Shown in pieces: positions 49,495-60,509 of a stretch of DNA of 64,000 bases. Source of the DNA: Paralvinella palmiformis (lineage: Eukaryota; Annelida; Polychaeta; Terebellida; Alvinellidae); the NCBI GenBank assembly GCA_025642065.1, contig JAODUP010000119.1, forward strand, positions 480,001 through 544,000, written 5' to 3'. Position 1 is the stretch's first letter. Each line of letters starts with the position of its first letter. The notes beneath the pieces are model-generated. The model was not told where the DNA came from, did not search any database, and saw only the letters and a program-made list of their open reading frames with translations. Made by a program: the position numbers and the translations under genes.

Positions 49495-49867
49495 GTCGGC
49501 TCCGGTGGCCTAGCAGTTAAGGACCCAGCACTTGGTGTCAAGGGTCACAGGTTCATTCCCAGCAAGAGGTCGAAACTTTTCTGGAGGTTAATTTTTCAGC
49601 ACACAACATCATGGGTGGCTGAACACGTTAAATGGCGCTGCCGTCTCCACTGAATTATAAAAAAAAAAAATAAAGGGGGACATTAAATATCCCATGAGGA
49701 TGTAAAACACTCTGGCAGTGACCACCCTCATGGTATTTCGGCTCCATCTTTCCATACTGCTCCCCTGTGAGTGGTGGGAGAGGAGATTTCTCAACCACTC
49801 CAACATAGAGGCTGTGCTGAATAAACGACAGCCTGGAGATTCTCCTGGAACAACAAAACAAACTTTG
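49495..49867 (+). mobile_element. tRNA-derived SINE, family A, second copy
   Basis: It matches 24667-25022 from end to end: CTCCGGTGGCCTAGC, CACTTGGTG, AAGAGGTCGAAACTTTTC, TTAAATGGCGCTGCCGTCT and GACAGCCTGGAGATTCTCC. The B box has decayed (GGTTCATTCCC) and a poly-A-rich insertion lies near 49660. A probable 8-bp duplication TTTGGGAA flanks it (49487-49494 and 49868-49875). Confidence 0.88.
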
Positions 49868-50363
49868 TTTGGGAATTCCCCCAAGGAATTTCCAGTATGA
49901 GATACTAATTCTTAAGTCACTGGCTATAAATAGATATTAAGCCTGTGGTATAACTATAAGTGCATCTTTCTTAGTGTGATAAATGCTGTCCTTACTCCTA
50001 GCAAACAAAACAAGTTTTTATATTAATACTGTTTTATGCAGCATATCATTCTTGAACTAAATGGTTTATGATTAAATGTCCAAATCCAATGGAACATCAG
50101 AACATTAACAAACATTTACAGCCATTGGATTGTAAATAGGAAGCTCTGATGGCTTAACTGAGAACTGTATTTCAATATGTCTTATGGCAACAGTAAATAA
50201 GAAAAACACCATAAATTAAATAAGACAATATTAGTGCTGTTTACAAATGTTATGGATAGCTGTTAGCTTATGATGAATGTCCTGAGTGTGGTATGAAATA
50301 ATATTACAGATAAAAAGACACCTTGTCCAACAAGCCTGAAAGCATTTTAATAGTTTTTGCATG

Positions 50364-50366
<3 letters not shown>

Positions 50367-50406
<40 letters not shown>
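50367..50406. repeat. Compound microsatellite (CT)n-(AT)n
   Basis: CT passes into AT, followed about 15 bp later by a GT run. This is the reverse-complement form of the AT-AG compounds. Confidence 0.95.
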
Positions 50407-51594
50407 TTATATCATTCTCTGTGTGTGTGTGTGTGTGCAATGAACATTTTGTTCAATATCGTGTTGTGAATCACTATACAATCCTAAAACTCATCATGTA
50501 AAATCGTGAACCAATATCTAGCATTGTATTTAGTTCAGAGATGATTTTGGAGAATACGATGTGTCTATAAACGTATTTGAGCTGTACATTTAGTGTCTAT
50601 CTTTTCATTTATGTTGGTTGATTTTGTTAATAAACTATTCTGGCATTGACTCTCTGCACAAGATTAATCAATTAAATGGCTACAGAATTCCAATAGTTTT
50701 AAGTTTAAAGCCTAAGATACAGCAGTACGTCCAGTAGTTGTAGAATGTATGTATATCAACAGGCACGCATGAAAACAAATCATGTATGTTTAGACCACAG
50801 TACTAAAGATACGGAAGTTAGACTAATGCCATTAATACCATAACTCATGTAACCAGAAATAAGAATAAACACATGTGCATAATGGCTCACGTATGTTTAG
50901 ACTACAGGTCTAAACATATGCCTTTGGAATAAGCTCATCTGTGACTCATCTTTAATACTGCTGTTCGTAAATACTTTAAAATCTTTTATGATAAGGAGGT
51001 CATTGGCAGTGTTCTTGGACTGTATGATACCAGAATTATTTTTATTGTGACACATATATGATATAATTGTGACCACAGATTATTTGGAAAATTGATACTG
51101 CTGTAGATTTAAACAATTAGTTTGTCCGAAATTCAATTTAATATGTGTTTGTTTGGACGATATGTCTGGCTTGCTAAGATTTAAATGCATGTCCTTTTTC
51201 AGATTTATCCAATAACAATTACTCTATCACTTATATCTGGCATATAATATGTACACAATGTATTGTTGACAAATATTTGAAAAATGTAAGGGAAACACAC
51301 TAGATCTATCATATCTTTGCATACTGTAATTCTTTTAAGTTCGATCAATTTCTTTATTATATAACACAAAACTTTGCTACCCAAACTATGTCATTGCTAA
51401 TCTATTTGCTAATTGATTAGGAATTGTTGCTAATAATATTTTTTTTAAACAAGATGTTCTTTGGTGTGTGTGTCTGTGTGTGTGTTAAAATTATTCATCA
51501 ATTTAACACATTTCTTTATAGTGTGAATTTGACTGGGGAAATTTGTATTGTTTAGGGAATAGTATTAATTGTCATTATTATAATTTCAGTGAGA

Positions 51595-52380
51595 ATGGCT
51601 TCTTCAGAATCGAGCCATTCCGTTGTGGCCTCTAGTCATTTGACACCGCAGATGACGACCAAAGAAAACTATGAAAGGAGGCAAAATCCTGTATTTATGA
51701 ACAACGATTACTCGGTCACTGAAGATGAGACAAAGCTCAGCGTTCAGAAGCTGAGGATCCAATTTGAAAGTCCTGCACCATCTCCTGATCGCAGTTCACA
51801 TAGACTACACCAGGTGATCGTGACAGAGGATGCAGAAAGAAGCGTCCAGCCTGGTATGTCCTCCACATGTACCCAAGTTAAGGCCAGGGTGGATGTGGAA
51901 CAATATCACAAACCTATACCTTTTAATGAGTGGTCGACACAGCCTGTTGCCAGTCCTCCACCGCCCTGTAAGATACCTCATTCTTACGTCAATCTCCCAT
52001 CAGCTCAAACATCTGATTATGTAAATACAGCCGCAATTCCAGTGGCCCACCAAACCACAGGGCCACCACCTATTGTGCCAAGAAAGACTATCAGTGGCAC
52101 CACTGTGGTATCGGTGTCAGCTAACATATCTCCTGCCGACAAGAAATGTCTCTTACAAAAGGTGCCAGCTCCCACACCTCGACTAAGCAAGAAGGAGAAG
52201 CCTTATGGTGAAAGTGAACCGAGTTCTGTAACAGTACAGCAGACGAATCAGGATCAGGATGGCTTAAGCCAACAGGATGATAACAATAACAGTGAGATGG
52301 CTGATGACCTGAAAAGAGATAGCTGTGTATCAAAGAACTCAGAGGATTCTGGAGGTCAGTCTGTCAACAGCCTAAGTGTG
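51595..52380 (+). CDS. Gene 2: unrecognised proline/serine-rich scaffold-like protein, exon A (262 codons)
   Basis: The exon begins after TAATTTCAG (51589). The ATG at 51595 has A at -3 and G at +4 and is taken as the start, but the frame is also open to the acceptor, so an upstream coding exon is possible. It encodes a low-complexity, probably disordered region with S-Y-V-N-L (near residue 128) and D-Y-V-N-T (near 139), which fit the Y-x-N ligand of Grb2 SH2. Proline blocks SPPPPCKIP, GPPPIVPRKT and APTPRLSKK are SH3-type ligands. The donor used here is GTTAGA at 52381; reading on gives only eight more codons. I do not recognise the family; a signalling adaptor or a GAP with a long linker would fit. 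Confidence 0.7.
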
Positions 52381-53074
52381 GTTAGAGAAAATACTGAATA
52401 TTAGTACAGCTATGTGTTTGATAGATGAAGAGGTGTGCCTTTACACACCTGTACAGACACACACACATGCACACACGCACATGCCTACATATATGCATAC
52501 ACCCCATACACACAGACATGTATGCATATGCATGGATACAGATAAAGACAAACTATTTTATGAGAATCCATTTACAGTTTTTGACTAAAGGCATGAGAAA
52601 ACTTCAATATCATAGTTGTTTCTCAAATATGAGTACTTAACTAAATATGTATGCACTTATTTAAATAACCAAATTTAATAAATACTGAATTTACAAGTGG
52701 ATATACACTGTATTTTAGAGTACATATAAATTACCATATTGATAAGTAATATAAGCATGTTTTGACCTGATGAATTATATAGATGTCAGTTTGCAATATT
52801 AAAAAAACTTTTGATATTCAAGTAATATTTATCTGCTTACAAAATATGAAATACGAAGTATGACTCTCTCAGTGGCTTGGTGCTATCTTTCTAGTTGGCT
52901 CATCCTGTCTGCTTGATGACTTGCTACCTGGAATTGAATAGGAAAATGTCAGCTGATCCACAGCTAGCTGATAGGTATGGCATTATACTTACAAAGTTAA
53001 TTATGACGTATATTGTTTAAATATTGGTGAAGTGCTACAAATGTCACAATTAATCCATGCTGACCTTTTTTATT

Positions 53075-53113
<39 letters not shown>

Positions 53114-53605
53114 TGACTATCATATTTTTTTATAAAGACACATTATTTTATGTGTATATTATGCTGGAATGTTGCCAAATAAATCTAATCAGTTAAAAGA
53201 AGTTGCTGATAAGTCACGGTTTTTCATACACACTGAATGACTGAAAATTGTCGCTCATCAATATCCTGACCATACATCTGTCTGGTCCATAAAATGAGTG
53301 ACTAACATTATGCATGGAAAAGCCGACTTACACAGGCACTTGTTGTGGTTAAAGCAATTCTTTAGTGGCCATTATTATATTCAGATTTATCCAATAGGAA
53401 TTACTTTTATTCTATTGATTGGTTACTGTATCACTTTTATCTGACATATAATCTGACAATTTTTTTTGGGGGGGGGTACAAGCATTGCAATAGGTTTTGT
53501 GTTTACATGGATCACTTTGATCTGGCAGCCATGTGGATAATCAATTACGCAATAGTATATGCATGCATGTTCGGTGCATGCATACAGAGAGTGGTAAAGT
53601 GACAA

Positions 53606-54024
53606 ACTAGACATGGGGTCAATTCAGTTCCGGAATTGGAATTGATTATTTAAAAAAAATGGAATTGGAATTGATAATTTTGAATTGGAATTGAAGTTTC
53701 CTATAAAAAATTAAATCCACAAATTAATTTACCATTTAATTTTTGAATTCAGAAATATTTCTTCCATCACAATCCTACTTGGAATATAAACTACTCGGAG
53801 TAGGTATTCCAAGTAGGTACTCGAAGTACCTACTCATGGTAAAAAGTAATAGGTAAAAAAAGAGTATGTAAAACAGAATTGGAATTGAAAAATTTAGAAT
53901 TGAATTGGAATTGATAAATTTGATGTGGAATTGGAATTGACCAAATGGAATTGAGTGGAATTGGAATTGACCAAATGGAATTGAGTGGAATTGGAATTGA
54001 CCAAATGGAATTGATCCATGTTTG
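53606..54024. mobile_element. MITE-like foldback element, copy 1 (GGAATTGGAATTGA family)
   Basis: It starts TAGACATGGGGTCAATTC and ends GAATTGATCCATGTTTGTC, imperfect inverted repeats. Inside are many GGAATTGGAATTGA words and two nested palindromes: CCTACTTGGAATAT against GTATTCCAAGTAGG, and AGTAGGTACT-CG-AAGTACCTACT. A second copy is at 57054-57312. The right arm of this copy is enlarged by three 30-bp tandem units (53925-54014). It has no coding capacity. Confidence 0.8.
53925..54014. repeat. 30-bp tandem repeat x3 inside the MITE-like element
   Basis: Three identical units of GTGGAATTGGAATTGACCAA plus ATGGAATTGA. The identity implies recent expansion. Confidence 0.95.
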
Positions 54025-54609
54025 TCACAAACAACTTATAATGATAGCATTTGACTGGCCACAGGTACATCTTAGAGTTTGAGCTTACCAAGAGACAAAG
54101 GATTGTACTGAATATTCAAAATGATTCCATATAAGGATATTGAATGCTGCCAAGGGACAAAACTCTGTGTACATGCGTACATATACATGATGTTTTATTG
54201 AAACATTTCCAGTTTATGTGCATATTAAAATTATGATATTTAAAGGGTTTTTACACATTTTAATCAAAGTATTACACATAAAGAAAATTGCTAGAATAAT
54301 ATTATTAAACTTAAATGGTACAGAAACAAGGCACACTTAAAAATTAACATCAGGTTATGCCTGTATTATTATGATGGATTACCTGTTGACGTAAGTAAAA
54401 CATTGAAATTTAAATACATTTTTCTTCTTTTATCTGAGAAGCCATTTTTATGTTCAGAGTGCAAGAAATAACTGTATTTAAATGGTATTTGTTTAATTTT
54501 CATGGAGGTCTGAACTTTGTAACTTTTGTGCTCACTCAGTCTAGATCTAGTGTTAAAATATTTTGCTAGACCTGCAGGTACAGCAAGGGTAGAAGTTAGT
54601 CTCATACAC

Positions 54610-54657
<48 letters not shown>

Positions 54658-54977
54658 AATAAAAAAAGGGTCGGCATGGATTAATTGAATATATCAATAT
54701 GGTGGAAGTTGAGGAGTGACTTCCAAGAGGGAAGTACATCTAATAGTTTGACATAATCATTTCAAGGCCATTTCTGTTACATTATTTTATGAAGGATACT
54801 CCTCTGAGAAATGAGGAGTTATGTTGAGTTGTTGGTGTTTTATCTTGGAATAGTTTTGTATTACTCACAGCAAGGTAATAATCCAGAATGTTCCATATTA
54901 TGAACTATTTCATGATGATGGTGTTAATAGCGAGAAACTAACCTGATTATTGTATGTTTCTCTTTGTCAGCAGGCAG

Positions 54978-55046
54978 TTAGATGTAGAGGTATCGAGTTC
55001 CCAAAGTGATTCAGGCATAAAGTCTGTAATTGTTGACAAGGAACAG
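54978..55046 (+). CDS. Gene 2, exon B (23 codons)
   Basis: It encodes LDVEVSSSQSDSGIKSVIVD plus KEQ, phase 0 at both ends, and stops at a strong GTAAGA donor (55047). Alternative acceptors 4 or 7 bp upstream would need a different donor in exon A. The acidic/serine composition matches its neighbours. Confidence 0.6.
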
Positions 55047-55277
55047 GTAAGATTATGATACATAAATTAGTGATGTGAGTGACAGGTATGGTTAGCATAA
55101 TTCTTAAAAGAGTAAATCCTATATTTGATGTATAATTAGTCCACATTCATGGAATTTACACAATATCTCAGGAGAGTGAAAGCTAAAAATTGTGCCAGGC
55201 TTCATCATATACATAGTAGTTAATATATACAAATATTATTACAATGTGAAGTGGTCAGGCAGGAAGCATTGGTTAAT

Positions 55278-55313
<36 letters not shown>

Positions 55314-56388
55314 AACCTGTGTGTTCAAGTATTAAATTCACTTACAAAGCATAACAAAAATGGGGATGAATACATTTTTACATGCTCTTAAGCAACAGCT
55401 ATCATGCCAACTTGCATATACATGATTTTATATAAACACAAATAACTTTTGCTAGAAATCTATCATATGTTGTTTTTTCTTTTTTATCTTTAGAGTGGTC
55501 TCTGGTGTATATTCTTCTTTAACCCAGTATGTTATTATACAAGATTTTAGCTCATTCAAGCACAACATCAATGAAGTCTTTTTCTGTACAACATAGAAAT
55601 TTGGGACCTTATACTCATGATTCTTATTTGTTCAATTTTTGAAGCTAGTGATTGATGGCAATGTGTACACTGAGGCCACGTTAAACAGTGTGTTGTTAAT
55701 GTGGTTTAAACACTAAAACTAGTGTCAAGGAACATTCATGATTTTAATACACATAAAACCTAACTGGATCTCAAGAACTATCTGTAAATATTTCTTTGAT
55801 CGTTTTATCTGAAACGTGGACAAGTAAGACACTGATATTTCTGATTTCCTTCCGAATTATACTACATTCTGTGACCATGGAAAATAATGGAGATCCAAGC
55901 AAGGTCATCAGCCTGGTGGAATAGCTGTATTTGTGAAGAAGAATATTTCAAATAGTCTCACTTGCTCTCTGGTTTAACATTATGAATACCAGTTTGTATA
56001 TTCCATGTGAAGGTTCCACATTCTATGTAAAAAAAGAAGAACCATTATGTGGTCTGTTCCAAATTATTAAGTGCCGTACCATACATTTAATTAGCAATAC
56101 CAGCAGTAATTCATTTAACGAAGCTGATTAAACTGTAAACATCTGATCTGGAGAGACAAGTCAGAATTGAAATCAAATTGTGCTGAAGTTATCCTAGAAA
56201 GTATATCAAACCATTTTTTGGTTCTTTGTGTGTTCTAGTGATGCAGTAGTTAGAGCAGCCATATATCTTTATTTCCTTTAAAAGCCATCCCATGACAATA
56301 TGCTTCAGGTGTGACCAGTACCAAAACTAAATAACTCAACTAATCAGGTACTGTCTCACATGTTTGGCATATGCTTGTTCTGTTACAG
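55047..56388 (+). other. Gene 2 intron B
   Basis: No exon is seen. It holds an AT run (55282-55311), a LINE endonuclease fragment (55770-56000) and a tRNA-like SINE piece near 56229 (GTTCTAGTGATGCAGTAGTT). Confidence 0.65.
55770..56000 (+). mobile_element. L2/CR1-like LINE, endonuclease fragment
   Basis: Frameshifted remnant of the apurinic-like endonuclease domain. I-V-L-S-E-T-W-T-S-K-T is followed, one frame over, by D-I-S-D-F-L-P-N-Y and, after a stop, P-G-G-I-A-V-F-V-K-K. The S-E-T-W and G-G-x-A-V-x-V blocks are typical of this LINE group. It has several disabling lesions. Confidence 0.75.
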
Positions 56389-56990
56389 AGAGACAGCTCT
56401 GACAGTGACCACCTTAGTGAATGCCTGGATCAGATAAACACATCATCAGATGTCACCATCCCAAGTCCTCTGACATCATCAGATCAAGCAGGCGTGCCGT
56501 TGTTAACAGATTCCGGTTCAAGTTCACCCAGACATGCCCCGCCTTTGCCAAATAAAACAAAGAAATCTCATTTCACTAATGCCAGTGACATAGTTCAGCC
56601 TGTAAAATACGACATCACAAATGTAAAGGTCAGGCAGCCACCGACTCCACCCCCACGTAAAAGTAGATCAAAAGCTTTTGTCAGTACAGAACCATCAGAG
56701 AATAGCAGTCTCAGTGGTGCGTCTAGTCTGACTTTGAGAAATGGAATAGAGCATGATGAGTTTGGAATGAGGACAGATGAATTAGGGTCAGATGGCCAGT
56801 CTGATGGAGTGCACTGTAAGGGTAACCTGAACCGGGTTAATCCTGATGATGTAGTGCCACCTCCAGGAAAGCCAGAAATACCACTAATGCCTACATTAGT
56901 GACACCACTTTCCTCACCACCTTCATCACCACCACCATCACCACCACCATCACCACCACCACCACTACCTTGTCATGCCGTACCACTTGG
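56389..56990 (+). CDS. Gene 2, exon C (200 codons + 2 nt), proline-rich
   Basis: It starts in phase 0 after TGTTCTGTTACAG and ends at a GTATGT donor (56991) with two bases left over. It encodes a serine/acidic segment (RDSSDSDHLSE), then ligand-like motifs: APPLPNKTKK, VRQPPTPPPRKSRSK (class II PxxPxR SH3 ligand) and VVPPPGKPEIP. The C-terminal run SSPPSSPPPSPPPSPPPPLP is made of CACCAT/CACCAC codons. No folded domain is visible. The poly-Pro run ends just before the donor and a GT microsatellite follows in the intron. Confidence 0.8.
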
Positions 56991-57013
56991 GTATGTATAT
57001 AATAATTTTAGAT

Positions 57014-57053
<40 letters not shown>

Positions 57054-57054
<1 letters not shown>

Positions 57055-57312
57055 AGACATGGGGTCAATTCAATACCAGAATTGGAATTGCTTATTTAAA
57101 AAAAAAATGGAATTGGAATTGATAAATTTAGAATTGGAATTGAAATTTGCTACAATTTGTTTTAATTAATTCAGAAATATTTCTTCTATGACAATCCTAC
57201 TTGGAATATGAACTATTGGATTAGGTATTCCAAGTAGGTGGAGCAGGTACTCAGAGTACCTACTCCAATAAGTAATAGGGATAGGTAAAAAATGGAATTG
57301 ACCCTATGTCTG
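57054..57312. mobile_element. MITE-like foldback element, copy 2 (GGAATTGGAATTGA family)
   Basis: Terminal inverted repeats CAGACATGGGGTCAATTC and GAATTGACCCTATGTCTG differ at one base in 18. The interior matches 53606-54024 (TCAGAAATATTTCTT, CAATCCTACTTGGAATAT, AGGTATTCCAAGTAGGT, AGTACCTACTC). It lies between GT runs, so a target duplication cannot be told from the microsatellite. Confidence 0.88.
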
Positions 57313-57331
57313 GTGTGTGTGTGATCATTTC

Positions 57332-57335
<4 letters not shown>

Positions 57336-57376
<41 letters not shown>

Positions 57377-57389
57377 ACACACACACACA
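57336..57389. repeat. Compound microsatellite (AT)n-(AC)n
   Basis: An AT run passes into interrupted AC. Confidence 0.95.
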
Positions 57390-57460
57390 CTGTTTTTATC
57401 AGACTAATTGGGTATAGTGCTAGACCCAGGATATGTCATCATTCACTCTCTGCTTAGGAT

Positions 57461-57660
57461 ATCTAATTGTTAAACATGTTATACTTGGTACCAAGGGTTG
57501 TTTACCCTTACTCTAATTGTTAAACATGTTATACTTGGTACCACAGGTTGTTTACCCTTACTCTAATTGTTAAACATGTTATACTTGGTACCAAGGGTTG
57601 TTTACCCTTACTCTAATTGTTAAACATGTTATACTTGATGCCAGGAATTTTTTACCTTGA
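57461..57660. repeat. 50-bp tandem repeat, four units
   Basis: Exact 50-bp period, unit CTCTAATTGTTAAACATGTT, ATACTTGGTACCAAGGGTTG, TTTACCCTTA. Units 1 and 3 are almost identical, unit 2 has two changes, and unit 4 has diverged at its right end. Each unit carries a GGTACC palindrome and an AAACATGTT near-palindrome. Confidence 0.97.
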
Positions 57661-58818
57661 CTGAAATGATCACAGGTTCAGTCTTCTAAAATGGTTAAAC
57701 AGGTATTGATTTATTAAAAAGGTATTGATTTATCTGTTGATAGCGGTTTCAGTTCCAGCTGAGATCAATCAATATAAATGAGTGGAGATAATCTGTGTCA
57801 TAGAAATAGGAAATATGTCTGTCAAAGAATCATCATTTTGCACATATATGAGAAGACCATATATAGAACCTAGTAACTTACCTATGCTAGAATGTGTTTA
57901 AATTTTGTGTAATATTTACAGTTAATTTATAGGAATCCTGGCTTTTACTTCAGATTTCAAACCAAACTGAAATAGATGAGTTATTTATTTCAGTCAATGA
58001 ATGTTCATGTTTTGATGAGTACCTGGACTCCATGTCAGTGTTCATTTTCATGAGTTTAGTGAATAGAAATGATCTTATCACTTATGAGAAAACTTTCTCG
58101 CACTTTCTAATTAAACTGTGCTTTTCTGGCTCTCAAATGTTTATACATAAACCCCTACCCCCCGGTCCTTTATTATAATTTTTCTGGGTGTGTTACATTG
58201 ATGTAGTAGTTAGAGTGCTGCATTACAAACCTGGAAGTTGTAAGTTTGAATCTGGTTGATGGCTGTGTTTGTTGAATTCATTTCCTTATTGAGACACTCC
58301 CAATCCCATCATCCACATCTACTTTGGCTGTCTCCATATAACACTAACAAAATTACATTTTTATTTTATTATATGTACTGAGATATTTGTTCATTTACAA
58401 TTTACCTTGTTTTCCAGTTCGGTAGAATTTGATGATGTCACAAACCCTCTGCTAGTTTCTTTCATACATATGTATAACTAACACACACTCACATAAACAC
58501 ACACACACAAGATGTATTTGAAAGAAGCAATTACAAATGAATGTAGAAAAATGGGTGACAAATTTGTTGGAGTGAACATTCAATGTTCAGCATGTAAAAG
58601 TGAATAGATATAATATTTATTAAAATATAAAGAGAATTTTAGGTTTGTTAAGAGGAGATCTAATTAATGTATGAAAAATAAACACATGTCTGTATGTTAA
58701 TACATTTTTAAGCAGCATAATGTAGGTTATATTGTATTAAATTTCATCTACTAATTATAAATGATATGCTCTATGATAGACAGAGTGTGAGTGATTGTTG
58801 ACATATCTCTTCATTTAG

Positions 58819-58940
58819 GGCTGCTGCAAGGTCACTTCCTTGTAAGCTGAGTGACCATGTTCAGGCTGAAACAAGACACAATAACCTTTCTCTAGAAGTC
58901 CCTGCTCCATTAATGGATGGCAAGAAAATAACATCACCAG
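58819..58940 (+). CDS. Gene 2, exon D (about 41 codons)
   Basis: It lies between TTCATTTAG and a GTTAGT donor. One base completes a Gly codon from exon C and one base is left over. It encodes AARSLPCKLSDHVQAETRHN and LSLEVPAPLMDGKKITSP, with no domain recognised. Support is the fitting phase and the splice sites. Confidence 0.65.
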
Positions 58941-59073
58941 GTTAGTCATGTCATAACCTTAATATTACTTCATTTAAAATTTAAGTGAAAAAAGATAACT
59001 TGACATATCCACATTTTAGCTTTACACAGGATAAGTAAGTTGTTATATACAGACTTTTGTTTGATGATTTTAG

Positions 59074-59131
59074 GAATTAGTAGTTCGGATGATGCTCCCC
59101 TGTTCCTACTTCCACCAGCTTCTTGTGCCAG
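59074..59131 (+). CDS. Gene 2, exon E (about 19 codons)
   Basis: A short 58-nt exon between TGATTTTAG and GTAAGA, phase-matched to D and F. It encodes ISSSDDAPLFLLPPASCA. The intron before it is only 133 bp. Confidence 0.62.
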
Positions 59132-60509
59132 GTAAGAAACGTTATGTATGATTACTACCTGTCTTAATGGTATGTCAAAGAAGATCAGTCTTTGTTCTTA
59201 TTCTATTAACTCCTACAAAATATTAATGGAAAGGTTTATTTTGAAATGTGTTAACACATTTACAGGGGTGACTGAACTACTTTTATTTTGTACTTGAGTA
59301 GAAGTAAATGTAAGCCTCTTCAAAACTACTTGAGTAGAAGTAAAGAGAACTTGAGTAAAAATCTACTTGAGTAAAAAGTAAAACTACTTTCTAAAAGTAA
59401 TTGAAGTAAACGTAGAAGTAGAAATGTATTGTAACATAAAATATGAGAATCAAATACACTGTACAAGAGTGAACAAAATTCACTGCATCCACAGACATGT
59501 GCTGCCAACTTAAATTCACTGCGTCCACAGACATGCAGATGTGCTGCCACCCTCAGTTCAATGAACACAGCCCTTGTTCAACTTAAGCAAAAGCTGACTC
59601 TCAAAGTTGGTGTCGACAATGCGATTAAAAAATTAATTATGATGAATCTCAGCTGAAAACATTGTATAACAATGTGAGCCTTCAAAAATAGGTTGGCAAA
59701 ATTATGACGAGTCCTGATTATCAGTAAGCATCAACTAAAATATGTATACCAAATTTTAACATTCTTACAAAACTCATTTTAATACTACACCATATTAAAA
59801 TATATTTGTTTATCTTAAATTCATCAAATAATTTGCATCAACTGTATCAATTGTCTCTTAAATAATAGACTATGTTATGATAAGTAATGAGAATATCACG
59901 AAATAAATGAAAATAATGAACTAAAAAGTAGCATTACCGCAAATAAAACTACTTTGTTACAAGTAAAAGTAGATAGCTGAAATCTTACTTTGTTATTTCC
60001 AGTTACTTGAATAAACTACCAAGGAGAGTAATAAAGTAGTTTTACTTCATTACATGACACCCCTGCACATTTACAGTTACGTGCCTAACTCCCTCCCCCT
60101 AAACACACTGAATTGGAATATCCTCAAATCATGATTAAATCAGGATAGGATTCATCAGGAGATGGAATAATTATTTCTGTAGAGATATGTTACAATGACC
60201 TTGCTATGAGACAATTGATATATGATTATGGCTGGAGTTAAAAACATTTAAATTTATCTACTAACCAGAAATGTTCTTATGTTCTCATTAATTTATTAAT
60301 ACTGTTCCATTGTTAAACCTACACCAGTTTAGCATACAGTATGGTAATTGTAAAACAGTATGCTTGTGTGTGTGTGCGCGCCACCTTCTCTCAGGGACAC
60401 CATTGGAAACAGCACTATTTTGCACAGAATATCCAGGAAAAACAATAGCATATTACTTCTCAGCATTTTTCTGATTTGTCTATTTGTATTTATCTTCTCT
60501 GTTATCCAG
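59132..60509 (+). other. Gene 2 intron E
   Basis: It is dominated by an 803-bp hAT-type element. The remainder holds a short GT/GC repeat near 60366 and nothing recognisable. Confidence 0.65.
59263..60065. mobile_element. hAT-superfamily non-autonomous transposon (803 bp)
   Basis: It begins CAGGGGTGACTGAACTAC and ends TACATGACACCCCTG, so the terminal inverted repeat CAGGGGTG is of hAT type. A perfect 8-bp target duplication CACATTTA flanks it (59255-59262 and 60066-60073), the hAT hallmark length. Subterminal regions carry repeated ACTTGAGTARAAGTA words and their relatives, which in hAT elements serve as transposase-binding arrays. No transposase is encoded. A near-duplicated block (CACTGCATCCACAGACATGTGCTGC / CACTGCGTCCACAGACATGC) lies at 59480-59550. 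Confidence 0.95.

Larger units (their letters stand above)
38771..51589. other. Intron 1 of gene 2 or intergenic DNA
   Basis: This is AT-rich sequence without a confident exon. It holds a CTAG-dense patch (38885-39010), a 100-codon ATG-less open frame (39751-40050), a dispersed repeat (40115), an exon-like patch after an acceptor (41783-41926), a family B SINE fragment (42125), a LINE reverse-transcriptase fragment on the - strand (42700-43431), a family A SINE (49495), and microsatellites near 47668, 48149, 48855 and 50367. The stretch 43500-47600 shows nothing recognisable except a LINE-tail-like AAATTGAATTGAATTG near 44985. Confidence 0.6.
52381..54977 (+). other. Gene 2 intron A
   Basis: No exon is seen. 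It contains AC-rich sequence (52456), an AT run (53078), a G run (53468), a foldback MITE-like element (53606-54024) and another AT run (54612). The acceptor near 54961-54977 has three possible CAG sites; the last gives phase 0. Confidence 0.65.
56991..58818 (+). other. Gene 2 intron C
   Basis: No exon is seen. It begins with a GT run (57012-57052), then a MITE-like element, AT-AC microsatellite (57336-57389), a 50-bp tandem repeat, and a tRNA-like SINE piece near 58186-58260 (GATGTAGTAGTTAGAGTGCT, AGTTTGAATCTGG). Confidence 0.65.

Noticed and set aside
59326..59568. 80-codon Leu/Cys-rich - strand ORF
   Set aside because: It lies wholly inside the non-autonomous hAT element and reads its AGTAAA-type subterminal repeats as Leu/Phe runs.
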